From contig JANVCC010000010.1 in the NCBI GenBank assembly GCA_025345505.1, forward strand, positions 42,001,772 through 42,065,771: DNA of 64,000 nucleotides, written 5' to 3'. This document shows, one piece after another, positions 37,128-48,235 of this stretch. A model generated the notes under the pieces. It ran no database searches. It saw only the letters and a program-made list of their open reading frames with translations, and was not told where the DNA came from. Made by a program: the position numbers and the translations under genes. The stretch comes from Todiramphus chloris collaris (taxonomy: Eukaryota > Chordata > Aves > Coraciiformes > Alcedinidae). Every line of letters starts with the position of its first letter. Position 1 is the first letter of the stretch.

Positions 37128-37313
37128 CATTGAGTTGTCCTGAAGGCAAGGAATACCAGCCTTGTGTGCAACCCTGTGAAGCCAAGACGTGCTTGAATAA
37201 ATGGTTCTATGAAGATTCTCCTTGTTCCTATTTAAGAGAAGACTGTGTGTGTAAAAATGGCACTATTCTACACAGAACAGACTCTGACCTCTGTATACCA
37301 GAAGAAAAATGTA
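37128..37313 (+). CDS. OTOGL: OTOGL local exon 19: TIL domain
   Basis: The acceptor is ATGACTTGCAG and the donor is A|GTAAGT. The exon is 186 nt, phase 1-1. It reads SCPEGKEYQPCVQPCEAKTC, then EDCVCKNGTILHRT and CIPEEKC. This is a textbook trypsin-inhibitor-like module (CP-x-G-x-x-Y/F-x-x-C, C-x-C-x-x-G, C-I/V-x-x-x-x-C). Confidence 0.95.
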
Positions 37314-37770
37314 GTAAGTGCAGCAGGAGTGTTTTTACAGATACGCTAATATTAACCACAGCTCAATGTAAGTGATGTTTAAGTTGTGTCTGTCCTCAGT
37401 AAGTGTGAATCTAGTACCGCTTCCTTCAACAGAGCCCAGCTTTATCTCAAGATGCAGCAGTCTGTGCTTTCAGTTCACTTGGATTCAAGTCCCAGTGCTG
37501 ATGTACTTCTGTTGGGGAAAAATGATGGTTGCTCTTCTGTAGGTTTCTTTCCTGGAATACTCATGAAGGAATACCATGGACAAGTTCTCTCCTTTGCACT
37601 CAGTGTTTATTTTCACCTATAACAAATCATTTTTTCATTTTGGGTTTTTAAGTTCATCATCTTTTCTTGGATTCCTTTATCATAATGCTCTTATTTTATG
37701 CAGTTTATTCTCAAAGGAAATCTATGCTCTCAACTTGCTGAAGGGATAAAATGTTTTTTTTTTTTTCCAG

Positions 37771-37983
37771 CCTGTACAGATAACAGAGGACTACCCCGCT
37801 CTGCTGGGGAGATCTGGAATGGGTCCATGAGAGGCTGTTGCATGTACAACTGTCTTGAAAATGGAAGCATTGTTTCTGTAGAACCTGAATGCAATGAGGA
37901 TCCACCACCAGTCTGTGAACGAGAAGGAGAAGTTGTCATCCATGTTATTGAAGAGAGAGCTTGCTGTCCAAAGAAAGTGTGTG
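37771..37983 (+). CDS. OTOGL: OTOGL local exon 20: VWC-type module
   Basis: The acceptor follows a long T tract ending TTTTTTCCAG and the donor is G|GTATGT. The exon is 213 nt, phase 1-1. It contains SAGEIWNGSMRGCCMYNC, NGSIVSVEPEC and ERACCPKKVC. This is the VWC order: G-x-x-W, paired Cys, then CCP-x-x-x-C. Confidence 0.94.
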
Positions 37984-38886
37984 GTATGTACTACAATTGT
38001 TTTCAGTGACAGAAGTATAAAGTAAGTGCTTGATATTCACTGGCAGATGACAATCTTTAGAGAGAGTTCAAGGTAACATTTTTCTGAAGTGATTTTTAGG
38101 TACATCAGGCTGGTTGGGCCATCAAAGCAGGCTTCTTTTCTTTGTAAGAACTGACTCACTGAAAATTTTTTATTTGCTTTGAAGTCTGCTAGTGAAACAA
38201 AGGTTCTGTTAAAAATGAATTTTTAAGCTCCTACATGGATTTTCAGAAGAAATTGATAAATACTTGATACTAGAGGTACCTTGGTAGTTGGGGCAGTCAT
38301 CAGAGCCTGATCACTTTTCTTATTAGTGCTTTGGTGTCCATACCAGTATCTTCTGACCAACTGCTCTTTCTCAGAAGCAGTATTCTGTGAGCTGATCACT
38401 GAATACTAATATTCTGTCTAGCCATGGTTGTTAGAAAAGGGAATAAGCTTATTGTTCCTAAAATGTTAAGCAAAATATACTTACTTATTCATAACAACTT
38501 CAAGGAAAATGGGAACAAATGGTCCCAGCTGATACGGTGCTTTTGTTTATTAATTAGATATCTGTAACCAACACTGTATTGTTAAATTGTTTAGGAAATA
38601 CTTTCACTGGGATATTTTAGCTGGCTTCATGTTCAGGAAGCAAAGCAAGTAAATACCTGCTTTAAAAGGGATGTAACTGTGCTTGTACAGTGCCACATGA
38701 ATAGAGCTATACCAGCTCTGAGTTGAGCTCGGAGGTCTCCTTGATGGTATGGAGTGTGCTTTAAGCTGACTTGGACTGCTCTTAGTTTGTGGATCCCTAT
38801 ATCAGATGTTATAAATATCTTGAGCTGTAGGACTTATATATGTATCTGTTGAAATATGTCAAAAATAATTGTTTTTTATCCCACAG

Positions 38887-38991
38887 AATGTAACATGTCA
38901 TTGTGTGATGCCATTATTCCGACATGCAAACCAAATGAAAAATTAATGGTAGTCTACCAGCCCCTGTCCTGCTGTCCACAGTACCGATGTG
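38887..38991 (+). CDS. OTOGL: OTOGL local exon 21: short VWC-like module
   Basis: The acceptor is TTATCCCACAG and the donor is G|GTAAGG. The exon is 105 nt, phase 1-1. It reads ECNMSLCDAIIPTCKPNEK and ends CCPQYRC. It is the first of a set of near-equal exons that each encode one C-x(3,4)-C...CCP-x-x-x-C half-module. Confidence 0.93.
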
Positions 38992-39298
38992 GTAAGGGAA
39001 ATAGAGAAACACAGTTACTGGGACATGGTCCACACTTTTATTATGTGTTGTAAAAAAATTTAGCTTAAAAGTTGTTTTGATTGTTAACAGAATGGGACAC
39101 TGTAAACAGCACTAGGCAATGATGTACTTTTTTTCACACCCTCCAATATTTTTTTCTGTTTGTGTGTTCTGTCACTTTTGATATACTCAATTTGGGGTAT
39201 TTTGTTTCACTAAGTAGATGAAGAATATATTTTCTTTGTCTTTTTAGTATTGTTTCTGTGACTTTTTTTTAAAACAGTGTTTATTTCACACCCTACAG

Positions 39299-39406
39299 AA
39301 TGTGATCCTTCAGTTTGTTTCAATGCTTCCCAGCTGGACTGCAGAGAAGATCAATTTATTGTTGAAGCAAAACAGGAAGATCCTTGTTGTTTCTCTTATC
39401 TCTGTG
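39299..39406 (+). CDS. OTOGL: OTOGL local exon 22: short VWC-like module
   Basis: The acceptor is TCACACCCTACAG and the donor is G|GTAAGA. The exon is 108 nt, phase 1-1. It reads ECDPSVCFNASQLDCRED and ends PCCFSYLC. The CCP of its neighbours is PCCF here, so the Pro after the paired Cys is replaced. Confidence 0.93.
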
Positions 39407-39756
39407 GTAAGAAGCCTCTAATATTTTTATGGATAACTAAAGAATAGTTAATTATTTACGAAAACAGTCTACGGTTCTAAACCTAATAATTTAAACCAGG
39501 AATTCTTGGAGGCTGACTGGAGCGCAAATTATTCTTGGGTTTTGGGATCCATTTTTTCCAACATAATTTTGAACAGCATACTTGAACTTTGTTATGTTTT
39601 TATATTTGAATGTTAATCCATAAAAACCCTGTTCTAAAAGTAATGAACATAATATAACTTATTATATACTTTATTAAATAGAATATACATGTGCTAACTT
39701 TCTAGTATGTAAAACTTTGTAAATGTCTGACTTTTTTTTTTTTTTTTTTAATTTAG

Positions 39757-39858
39757 TTTGTGAATCCTGTATTGAGCCTGTTCCCTTGTGTAATGAGGGG
39801 GAAATTCTCACTGTAGACCTTAATACCATACATTACTGTTGTCCTCATTACTACTGTG
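39757..39858 (+). CDS. OTOGL: OTOGL local exon 23: short VWC-like module
   Basis: The acceptor follows a long T run ending AATTTAG and the donor is G|GTGAGT. The exon is 102 nt, phase 1-1. It reads VCESCIEPVPLCNEGEIL and ends YCCPHYYC. Confidence 0.92.
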
Positions 39859-40715
39859 GTGAGTCTAACTGTTGTCAGTTCAATACATTACCAAATGTAG
39901 TTAAAATTACAATGTATGTGGAGATTTTTTTTTCTTTAGAGTAGGCTTCAGATACAGATTAAGAGATCTAAGTGAGGTTGTCTGCATTTGACGTGGGTTC
40001 ATGGTATACTCAGTGGTGATCTAACCAACCCAGTTAATGGAACCTGAAGAAGTTATTTAGTTCACCAGACAGCATATAGCTACTTTCTGGGTCATCTAAC
40101 TGGGTCATGTGGAACTGAATCTCATTCTTAGACTCTAAGTATACAATTGTTCATATATTAAAATTCCTGTAATAAACCATCTTCCATGTTATGGTTCCTC
40201 TGTTGTACCATTCATTAGTGTTGAGGCAGCTTCTTTGCACTTCTGGCTTTCTGCAGGAGTATGCCAAGGGTTTCAAATATTGCTGTGTTGACTACTTCTC
40301 AAACAATGAGCAGACAGAAAAAGAATATTTGTAGTGTTATGTTGTCTCACTGGTAGCCTCATAAATTGCCACAGCAATTGTACTGTATGTTCTTAAATAA
40401 TGTCTATAAGTGTAACTGCTTAATTTAGATTAACTCCTGTCCTATTGCAGTCTTTGGGTCATTTCAATTAATTAAACTGTCTTCCAGTAAGTTTGGAGCT
40501 TACAAATTTTTACTTCAAGTGGTTCCATATTTTGGTCATTTTCTTTTCCTAGCACTTGCACCCAAGTGAAAGATTCTGCAAAAGCATTTAGCACCATTTT
40601 TGCCAAATTCTGGCAGGTATGAAGTTTAAAAGGTAGTTTTTAAAGTGCAAAGGAAGCTGTAAATTTCAAAGGAAATTTAAGTAAATTCTCATATGTGTGT
40701 TTTCCTCCCATTTAG

Positions 40716-40820
40716 TTTGTGATGAAGATCTTTGTTCTGAGCCTCCCATGAATTGCACAGATGACATGATACTTGTGAAGGAAAAAATACCTGGGCAGTG
40801 TTGTCCAGAATGGCACTGTG
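40716..40820 (+). CDS. OTOGL: OTOGL local exon 24: short VWC-like module
   Basis: The acceptor is CTCCCATTTAG and the donor is G|GTAATT. The exon is 105 nt, phase 1-1. It reads VCDEDLCSEPPMNCTDDM and ends CCPEWHC. Only 87 bases separate it from the next exon. Confidence 0.93.
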
Positions 40821-40907
40821 GTAATTATTGCCTTATTCCTTAATCACTGCTGTCAACAAAAGCTGCTAATTAGCTGACTGATATGATTTTTCTTGCTCTC
40901 TTCTCAG

Positions 40908-40948
40908 AATGTAGCTGTGAAAATGCTACTATGATGACCTGTAAATTG
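40908..40948 (+). CDS. OTOGL: OTOGL local exon 25: first half of a split VWC-like module
   Basis: The acceptor is TCTCTTCTCAG and the donor is TTG|GTAAGC. The exon is 41 nt and goes from phase 1 to phase 0. It reads ECSCENATMMTCKL. With exon 26 it makes a module of the same kind as exons 21-24, interrupted by a 941-bp intron. Confidence 0.88.
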
Positions 40949-41889
40949 GTAAGCACTGTCCTTTAGATATTTTTATTAATGGTGTTGAGCTCTCTTACTC
41001 CTCCCTTTCCATTCATTGTTTCAATTAGCTGTAAAGGGTGATGAGGAGGAACAAGAACAAGCTGGGACTGCGTCTGGGTCCCCAGCTCAAGCGTGTAACT
41101 CCATCCTGGGTCTGCACAGTGTTGTCAGCTATTCCTTGGAGAAATTTCACTTTGTGTTTTAAGATGTCAAAAGAAGAAAAACAACTGTAATATTATTCTG
41201 TTCGATACTAACTCAAAGCAATATGCTGGGAAGATTTTCCACCTAAATAATTCCCAGTTGTTTAAATAATTAATGAGGAATGACCTTTATGGTCATATGT
41301 CTTATTTAGAGAAATGTGTTATTTTCTTAATCATTTATGCTTTTGATTAAAATGATTTAATATTATTGAATTTAACTGATATGAGAAGTCATAAATATTT
41401 TACTCCTCACATACTTTCTCATAATAGGGACTGTGATCTGGAAAATAGTTATGAGTGAATGTTCAAACTCCCATTGTTACCTATATTCTCTATAAAATGT
41501 CCACAGCTTGTCCTTCCCTTCCCCTTATGTAAGACTGTATAATGCAAAGTCTAAAAAGGAGTTGCAAATTTAAGTAGCTTTCACCTATCTTTTGGTAGAA
41601 AATTGATGGATGACAGTTTTGCTAACACATTTATTACTGAAATAATTCTGTATCTCAGGAAAAATTGCTTTTTAGTGACTCCACTATTCATATGCATTTC
41701 TAGAGAAAATTAAGAACTTAAAGAGATAAATATATTGAATAACTCTGAACGTGCTACTGTTTCTTGAGTATATAACAATTTTTCTCTTTTATGAAAGCAG
41801 AGCTGGAAGTGATGAAAGGAATATTGTCTGCTTAGCTCTACATTCAATTGTGCATGACTTTGCAAACTCTTTTATCTTTTTACACTCAG

Positions 41890-41953
41890 GGAGAAGTTAA
41901 AAAAATAGATAATAGCGTTTCCAGTGCTTGTGGATGCACTCACTACGTCTGTG
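41890..41953 (+). CDS. OTOGL: OTOGL local exon 26: second half of a split VWC-like module
   Basis: The acceptor is TTTTACACTCAG and the donor is G|GTAACT. The exon is 64 nt and goes from phase 0 to phase 1. It reads GEVKKIDNSVSSACGCTHYVC. The CCP of the other modules is CGC here. Confidence 0.88.
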
Positions 41954-42666
41954 GTAACTTTTTCATATTCCTAGCTATTTTGTTTCAGATTTCAGTAAAA
42001 AGGGCATGCAAATAAAGCAGAAATAAGACCATAATAACCTTCTTAAACATAAACACTCTTTCATCTTGATTTTGTGGGTGTCTACCTAGTTGTGCAACTA
42101 TACTCTCTTGCCTGAGTACGATGATTTGTCTGGTGACCCATCCATTTTGTGTCTGTTCTGGTGGGGTGTAGGAGTGTCATAAAACTGCCCATACTTCCAG
42201 AGTCGGGTACGGTCTCACTGGCAAAAGGCACATAGGAAGGAATTCGTGAACCTTAGCTGAGTGTGAGAGGTGTGCTCCTAGTCCATTGTTGAGCACAAAT
42301 GTGACAGTATCTCACACCAAAGCAACAGACCTGTCCAGCCAGCAGGAGGGTAGGTGCCCAGTCTTAAGGCCAGATCTCAGCTCCCTTTTCCCACTCAGCT
42401 GCCCCATGTAGGCAAGATTTCATCTGTACTGTGCACAGGGTTGCTTGAGGTATGCTGCAATCCTGACAGCAACCCAGGCTAAATTGCCTTTGGGAGCAAA
42501 GCACACATTTACAGAACAGCTTGAGCATATTACTGTCCCACAGGTAATTGTAGATGTACTAGTTTAATTGACAGAAAGGCTACATTTTGTGATGTCAAGA
42601 AAAATTCATACAGTGTCCTCACCCAATGTTTTTTTTTTAGAATTTTTTAAAAAAAAAAACAACAGA

Positions 42667-42692
42667 TTTTTTTTTTTTTTTTTTTTTTTTTT
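42667..42692. repeat. Poly-T run
   Basis: Twenty-six T residues after an A-rich stretch. Low complexity in an intron. Confidence 0.85.
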
Positions 42693-42930
42693 GTCTTCCA
42701 TAGTGGAACACTATCAATTTTTAGGCAGTGTTGCATTTTGTAGCATTTTCTTAAGACTCCTCTCTGCCTTGCTCGGTTGATTTAAACCACAAACCAATCA
42801 ACAGTAAAAGATAGAATACTTTTGCAGAGCACAGGACTTTGCTCTACTTTTGTCTTTATAGTGATTCTGTTAATTTGCTTGATGATTTATTTTTTTCCCC
42901 TCTGGTAACATTTATTTCTTCTGATGTTAG

Positions 42931-43109
42931 AGAAGGCTGATGTGTGCATCTTCCAAGAGGTCACAGTACTGAATCCTGGACAGTCAGTGATTCAGTACTT
43001 GGATGGAGACCTTTGTTACACTATACAGTGTTCACAAGAAAAAGATCAGAAGACGGGATTTAATGCCATCCATTTTACTATGGTGAACTGTTCCCAGAAA
43101 TGTGAAGCT
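42931..43109 (+). CDS. OTOGL: OTOGL local exon 27: Cys-rich linker (VWC-like)
   Basis: The acceptor is TTCTGATGTTAG and the donor is GCT|GTGAGT. The exon is 179 nt and goes from phase 1 to phase 0. It reads ADVCIFQEVTVLNPGQSVIQ, then DLCYTIQCSQEKD and NCSQKCEA. This is the opening of the C-terminal Cys-rich part, comparable to the region before the final VWC in VWF-related mucins. Confidence 0.93.
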
Positions 43110-43302
43110 GTGAGTATTCTTAAAATACAGGAATGCTGTAATTTGTGAGCACAACTACACAATTAAGTTAAAAGTCAAAGTAGGGACTTTTGCTAGTCCT
43201 GTTCACACAGCAAGAACTTAAGAACTTAACAGTGATGATGTGTATCTTGTATCTCCAGGATTATTTTGAGTGACAATTTCTAGCAGTGTAAGTAAACATA
43301 TC

Positions 43303-43322
43303 CATCCATCCATCCATCCATT
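43303..43322. repeat. (ATCC)n microsatellite
   Basis: About five tandem ATCC/CATC units in intron 27. Confidence 0.85.
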
Positions 43323-43436
43323 GTTTCTCTTCGTATTTGTATTTTCAGTAATCAAGGAATTTTCATATAATGTATTTTTTAAAAATACTTGTTTTTTCTT
43401 TTTCTTTTTTGTTTTTTTTTTATCCTTTCTTTCCAG

Positions 43437-43541
43437 CATCAAATATATATTCCTTCATCTAGTCACCATACTTGTTGTGGTACCTGTCAAAATATGTCCT
43501 GCTCTTTTCAAACTGACAATGGAACGCTGACTATGTATGAG
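43437..43541 (+). CDS. OTOGL: OTOGL local exon 28: VWC-like module
   Basis: The acceptor is CCTTTCTTTCCAG and the donor is GAG|GTAAGT. The exon has 35 codons, phase 0-0. It reads HQIYIPSSSHHTCCGTCQ, then MSCSFQTDNGTLTMYE. CCGTC is the usual end of one module and the G-x-L-x-x-Y-x-x-G entry of the next. Confidence 0.93.
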
Positions 43542-44257
43542 GTAAGTGCCTCTGGACAGAGATAGAAAATAACTATAATAATACAATAAACAGGTGTCTG
43601 ACAGTCACTTCTTAGCCCATGCTGTGAGTCTTGCTTCATACCTCCTTACTGCTGGTATCTACAATGATATGTAAATTTCATCATTTCCTTAAGGCTGGTT
43701 ATGCTCTAAGTGCAGGGTCGGGTTCAAATTGTACCTCTAAGTCATATACTGTGATTTGGATGCGCTGGGAACTTCTGAGTCTGCATCAGGACTCCTATGT
43801 CCCCCTCTTCCCAGGGCCATTCTTCTCCTCATTCTGATTTCTACAGAAAGGAAGTATGCAAACTGAAGCACTGGGACTCAGGATCCTGATGGTGTGTATA
43901 CCAGCTTCCACATACAAGGAAGTTTAGATGTGGCAATTACTTGGCTCATGCTTCCCATTGCTTTCAGAGCAAAAAAAACTATTGGACATTTTCCTGGCAC
44001 ACAGCCCTTTCATTCTGCACTAGGACACCCACACTGATCGCGGGCATGCTGGAGAATAGAGCCATGGCTCCAGGGAGAAGTAGCCACTGGCAGTTAGAAG
44101 ATGGGCTTTCCCTTTGCCACCTATGCATAGTCTGCAACAAACTTTCCACTCCAGTAGGTACTCGAGCATGACGGCCCCACTTTTACAGACATTTTGGGTT
44201 GGAGATAAAGCTGAAATGTTTTGTCTGTCCCGACAATGGTTTATTTGATATATTCAG

Positions 44258-44395
44258 GAAGGAAGCACCTGGAGCTCCAACTGCACTAACTACAAGTGTG
44301 AAAAGACTGCTGCAGGGGCTATCATACTGGGATCAAGTGTTGTCTGCCCCCCTTTTAATGACACTGAGTGTACAAAGGTTTGTAGTTTGGCTGAG
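44258..44395 (+). CDS. OTOGL: OTOGL local exon 29: VWC-like module
   Basis: The acceptor is TGATATATTCAG and the donor is GAG|GTAAGT. The exon has 46 codons, phase 0-0. It reads EGSTWSSNCTNYKCEKT, then SSVVCPPFNDTECTKVC. The G-x-x-W-x-x-x-C-x-x-Y-x-C pattern is the VWC signature, and the C-P-x-x-x-x-x-E-C part precedes the cystine knot in this family. Confidence 0.94.
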
Positions 44396-46195
44396 GTAAG
44401 TGAAAATAACTGTTCTGGAGTTTGTCTTACAATTGACAACACATGCATACCTAATGCACTTTCTTTAAATTAAAGAAGTGGTAAGTAAAAACATATAAGC
44501 AGGTAATTTACAGTCTTGTTTTCCAAGTTGCTGCTTGCTTTTTGACTGACAAAACATCTGTGAGCAGTATGAAAGTTTGTTTTGGGTCTTAATGATGACC
44601 ACTCTTAAAATATTGTGGAATTGGAATCATACTTGACATACTACTATTTAAAGTGCTAATCATTATGTCTTTAGTTTGGAATAACACTGCCATGTTTCTA
44701 GTACACATACACTAAATAAACTGGATCAATTGAAAAATGCTGCATATAAAAGTGGGCTACATCAAAAATTCCCTAATTTGCACAAAGATTTGAAAGTTGA
44801 CAGAGTATATATAAATTCTGTTATCTCTTAAACTAAGCTTTGTATAAAGTAACAAAAAAGACGTATTATACATGAAAGGGTATCTACCTACATCATATAT
44901 CTAAAAATGCAAATTTGACATACCACTATAAACTGGTTTGAAGAATGTGGATGCTTCATGTACATGACATATTTGTTAACAATTTAATTCCTAATTCTAT
45001 ACTGACCTAACTTTATAATACTTGTTATGATTCTTGAACTTGTAGTACGCTTATATTTAATATAAGCTACAAATAATAATAAAATAAATATACATGTAGA
45101 GAGGGTAAGTACCATTGCTGCCTTGACTACAGATTATAGATTTATCACAAGTCCTACCTACCCGTCACATTTGTTTAAAGAATTCCTTTTTTTCTTCCAG
45201 TCCTGAGGAAGGCCTTCTATCTAAAATTGTCTGTTCGACTTTATGCTCGAGTTTCTTCCTTGGAACCTTGAACTCTTCTGACAGGCAGCTCAGGATAATT
45301 TGGGAATATGGATTTAAGAGGCTGAGTTTAAGTGCTCATTTAAGAAGCTCTGGAAAACTTATGCAGTATTTTTTTCTGTAATGAGATAAAGAATGCATGC
45401 TAGCATGAAAAGATGAAAGCTCAAAAATGTCTGTTGCCTGTTGTTATCATAAGAGTGTTATTTATGTTCAGTTGTCTGCTTGATGTGCAGTTCTGGGCTA
45501 TGCACTAAAATTGTGAGTGCGTGTTTCTTGCTTGCATCCATTCTGACAGACTCTGACAGCCCCTCTCTCTGTGTCTCTCTCCCTCTTATGCTCTCTTTTA
45601 ATTTCAAAGGACATTTTCTTTACTTCATACATTTTTACTTTCCAGCTAACAAACAACTTTAGCAGAAATTAGTAATAAACACTATAAAGGAGAAAAAGAG
45701 TTGAGCACGCTAATGCTTTTGAAATTCTGCAGTTACTGTTCTCTTTCAAAAGTGTGTATGTGTGCATATATATTTAATATTGTAAAGAGCTACTTATTAG
45801 GTATTAGTTTTCTTCTTGGCATACGATCAGTGTAAATCGTTTTACATCAGCAGCAAAGTCGCACACATTCATTTTTTGAAGTATCCTAATAAATCTCAGT
45901 TGTGGGGAACTGGTAAGTGGATGATATAAAACTATGCTTATAGGAACTACGTGGCTTATTCAAAGGAGACTAGATCAGATCAAATAAAGGGTGATGAGTT
46001 CATTTTCAATGTCAAATGCCATAAAGGATTTGTGAACCAAACCTTCACCTGATACATACCTGTGTAATTCTGTTGATTTCAGCAACACTATTTTTTATTA
46101 TTTGGACATCCTTAAAACATGGAATGTGTTGAGATATGATTCATCTCTGCATTGAGCACAGTCTTTTTTGATATATTCTCCTTTTATTTTCCTAG
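44396..46195. other. Intron 29
   Basis: AT-rich intron with nothing recognised. Confidence 0.6.
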
Positions 46196-46241
46196 AATGG
46201 AGGAATTGTGCAGACGTATAATGATGGCTGCTGCAAGACCT
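46196..46241 (+). CDS. OTOGL: OTOGL local exon 30: lead into the cystine knot
   Basis: The acceptor is TTATTTTCCTAG and the donor is T|GTAAGT. The exon is 46 nt and goes from phase 0 to phase 1. It reads NGGIVQTYNDGCCKTC, a typical end of the last VWC module just before the C-terminal cystine knot. Confidence 0.92.
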
Positions 46242-47227
46242 GTAAGTGATAAAGGCTGCAATATGTGCTAGTTTGGCTTTGGTTTTGGAGGGCTTGTTTT
46301 TAACCTCAGTTGCTGGGACATAAAGAAGGAAAAAGCATGCAGTCCCCCCAGAAATCACATAAAATTGTTATAGTTACTTAACTACTCCTGTTAAAAGGCC
46401 TTGCTTCATTTGGCTGCTGACTTGGTGATTTTTAACATTATTGTTCTGGAGTATAACCAAATCTCTCCAAATATAACCTGTGGAAGATATAAAGTTATCT
46501 TGATTAAAATAATGAAAACATTCTCTTCATTGGTGAGCAGACTCTAAAATATTGCCCATATACAGTTTTCCCCATAATAAAAAGGATTTTCCCCCTAAAA
46601 TTGTCTCCTAATGTGCTGATGTTTTGCAACATCAAAGATACCACTTTATTCCGTATCACTAGTATGTATTTTCTAGGGCCAAAATACTGGAATAATTAAT
46701 TCTTTTAAAAATCCCAAATGAGAAAAAGTTATAGTAATACTGATGTTAGCAACTCTTATAAAAAAATGACCTTCTAATATCTGAGAATGCATTCACATTT
46801 TCTGTGTGTGTAACTTTAAAATATGACCAATTGTAATGCAAGTTTATATAAAGGTTTCTTAATTTATACAATTTTAAAAGTTGTTTGAGGAAAATTTTAT
46901 TTTCTCTGCAGTTTTGACTAGGGAGGTTTTATTATCAAGGTGTATAATTATTTATATGTAAAAATAAAACACTGTTGTGTAAAACTAATTGTGTAGAGGA
47001 AGAACTTGTTGAATGCCACAGAAAATCCTCCCCCTCTTTTTTGACCTTTTTTGTGTTCAACATCAGAGTTAATATATATAAGCAAAGTAGTCTTTGGAAT
47101 TTTTTTAGACAAACCTTTTCTAAATAATATTGAATAGGAAGTCACAGACTTATATTGCTGAATTATTTACAATATATTGCACTTCTGAATTTTATTTAAT
47201 AACTGTGCAATATATGGTTATAAGTTT

Positions 47228-47275
47228 GTGACTTATAAGGGGAAATATTAATGTGACTTAAGGGGAAATATTAAT
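47228..47275. repeat. Short tandem duplication
   Basis: GTGACTTATAAGGGGAAATA and its continuation are followed at once by a second copy lacking two bases (GTGACTTAAGGGGAAATATT). This is a local slippage-type duplication. Confidence 0.85.
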
Positions 47276-48163
47276 ATTTATCAAGTACAGAACAATACTC
47301 AAGTTTCCAAGTTATGCAAATCTTTGAAAGTGAACTGCAAGTATTGCTGTTCTGTGCCATCCAGAACATAAAATAAAAGTCATTTTAATATAATAGAATA
47401 CCTCTTTTATTTTTTAAAATGAGAATAAGCATAGAAAAGTAACACACCAGAATTGTGCTAAAATCTTGCTAATCAATATTCTTCCTCTAATGAGATAAGC
47501 TATGTTGAAAAATATTTAACTAACTCCCACCAAATTAGGTTGGCTTTATTTAGAAATGAGTCTAAAGAATGAATGGCTACTGGTATTCTGTTGACCAGGA
47601 AGATTTATAATTCTGGCCGTATTCTGTGGCCTCAGGAAAGGCATCGTTATACTTCAGAAATTCTTGCTGAGGTGGCTGCTAAAAAACCAGATATAATTCA
47701 TAGAATTATATGCTATTTTATTTTTATTTTGTATTATTTTTAACTGAAAGCATGTGCCCTGTGGTGAAGCAGTTAAAAAGAGTACTTATAAGTAGAGCTT
47801 GCAACACCTTGGGGTTTTAATGGGAACAAATAATCTTTCTCGAAGAGCTTGATTCAATGCATGCAAAGTGAGCGCACGTATTTAATTCTTACCTTGCCAT
47901 AGAGAGACTCATTGCAAAAGTTTGGTTTACAAGGAAGCATCATTCCAGCTTTGTGTTAACCAGGAGAGTAATAAAGTTTAGGCCATTTTTAGTGAGACTC
48001 GAAGCAGCTGAATAGTTTCTAAATTTAGAGGACTAATAGGAACACTCATCATCTTTTGCTAAAAGAAAAATTGCAATTGGCAGTGTAAGAATTAATTAAA
48101 TGTCATTTGTATAAAAATGTTTTTATTTCATGAGAAACTTAATATGCCTAATGATTCTGCCAG

Positions 48164-48235
48164 GTTCTGGATTGGGTCTATTACCCTTTGACATTAGTCC
48201 AGTAGTGCCTACTGATAGTATTAATTGTGAACCAG
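48164..48235 (+). other. OTOGL: Possible 72-nt cassette exon in intron 30
   Basis: An acceptor-like TGATTCTGCCAG and a donor CCAG|GTATTA bound 24 codons that are open in the phase left by exon 30 and hand over the same phase to exon 31. The reading would be SGLGLLPFDISPVVPTDS, then INCEP, inserted before KKEERIC. It would add one cysteine near the cystine knot. The polypyrimidine tract is weak and I do not recall this insert in mammalian OTOGL, so it is probably chance or an optional exon. Confidence 0.3.

Larger units (their letters stand above)
36785..44257. other. Introns 18-28 region
   Basis: Short to medium introns separate the VWC-like exons. They contain poly-T stretches just before several acceptors, a poly-T of 26 at 42667-42692 and an (ATCC)n run near 43303. 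The block 42080-42500 in intron 26 is more GC-rich but has no recognised identity. Confidence 0.6.
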
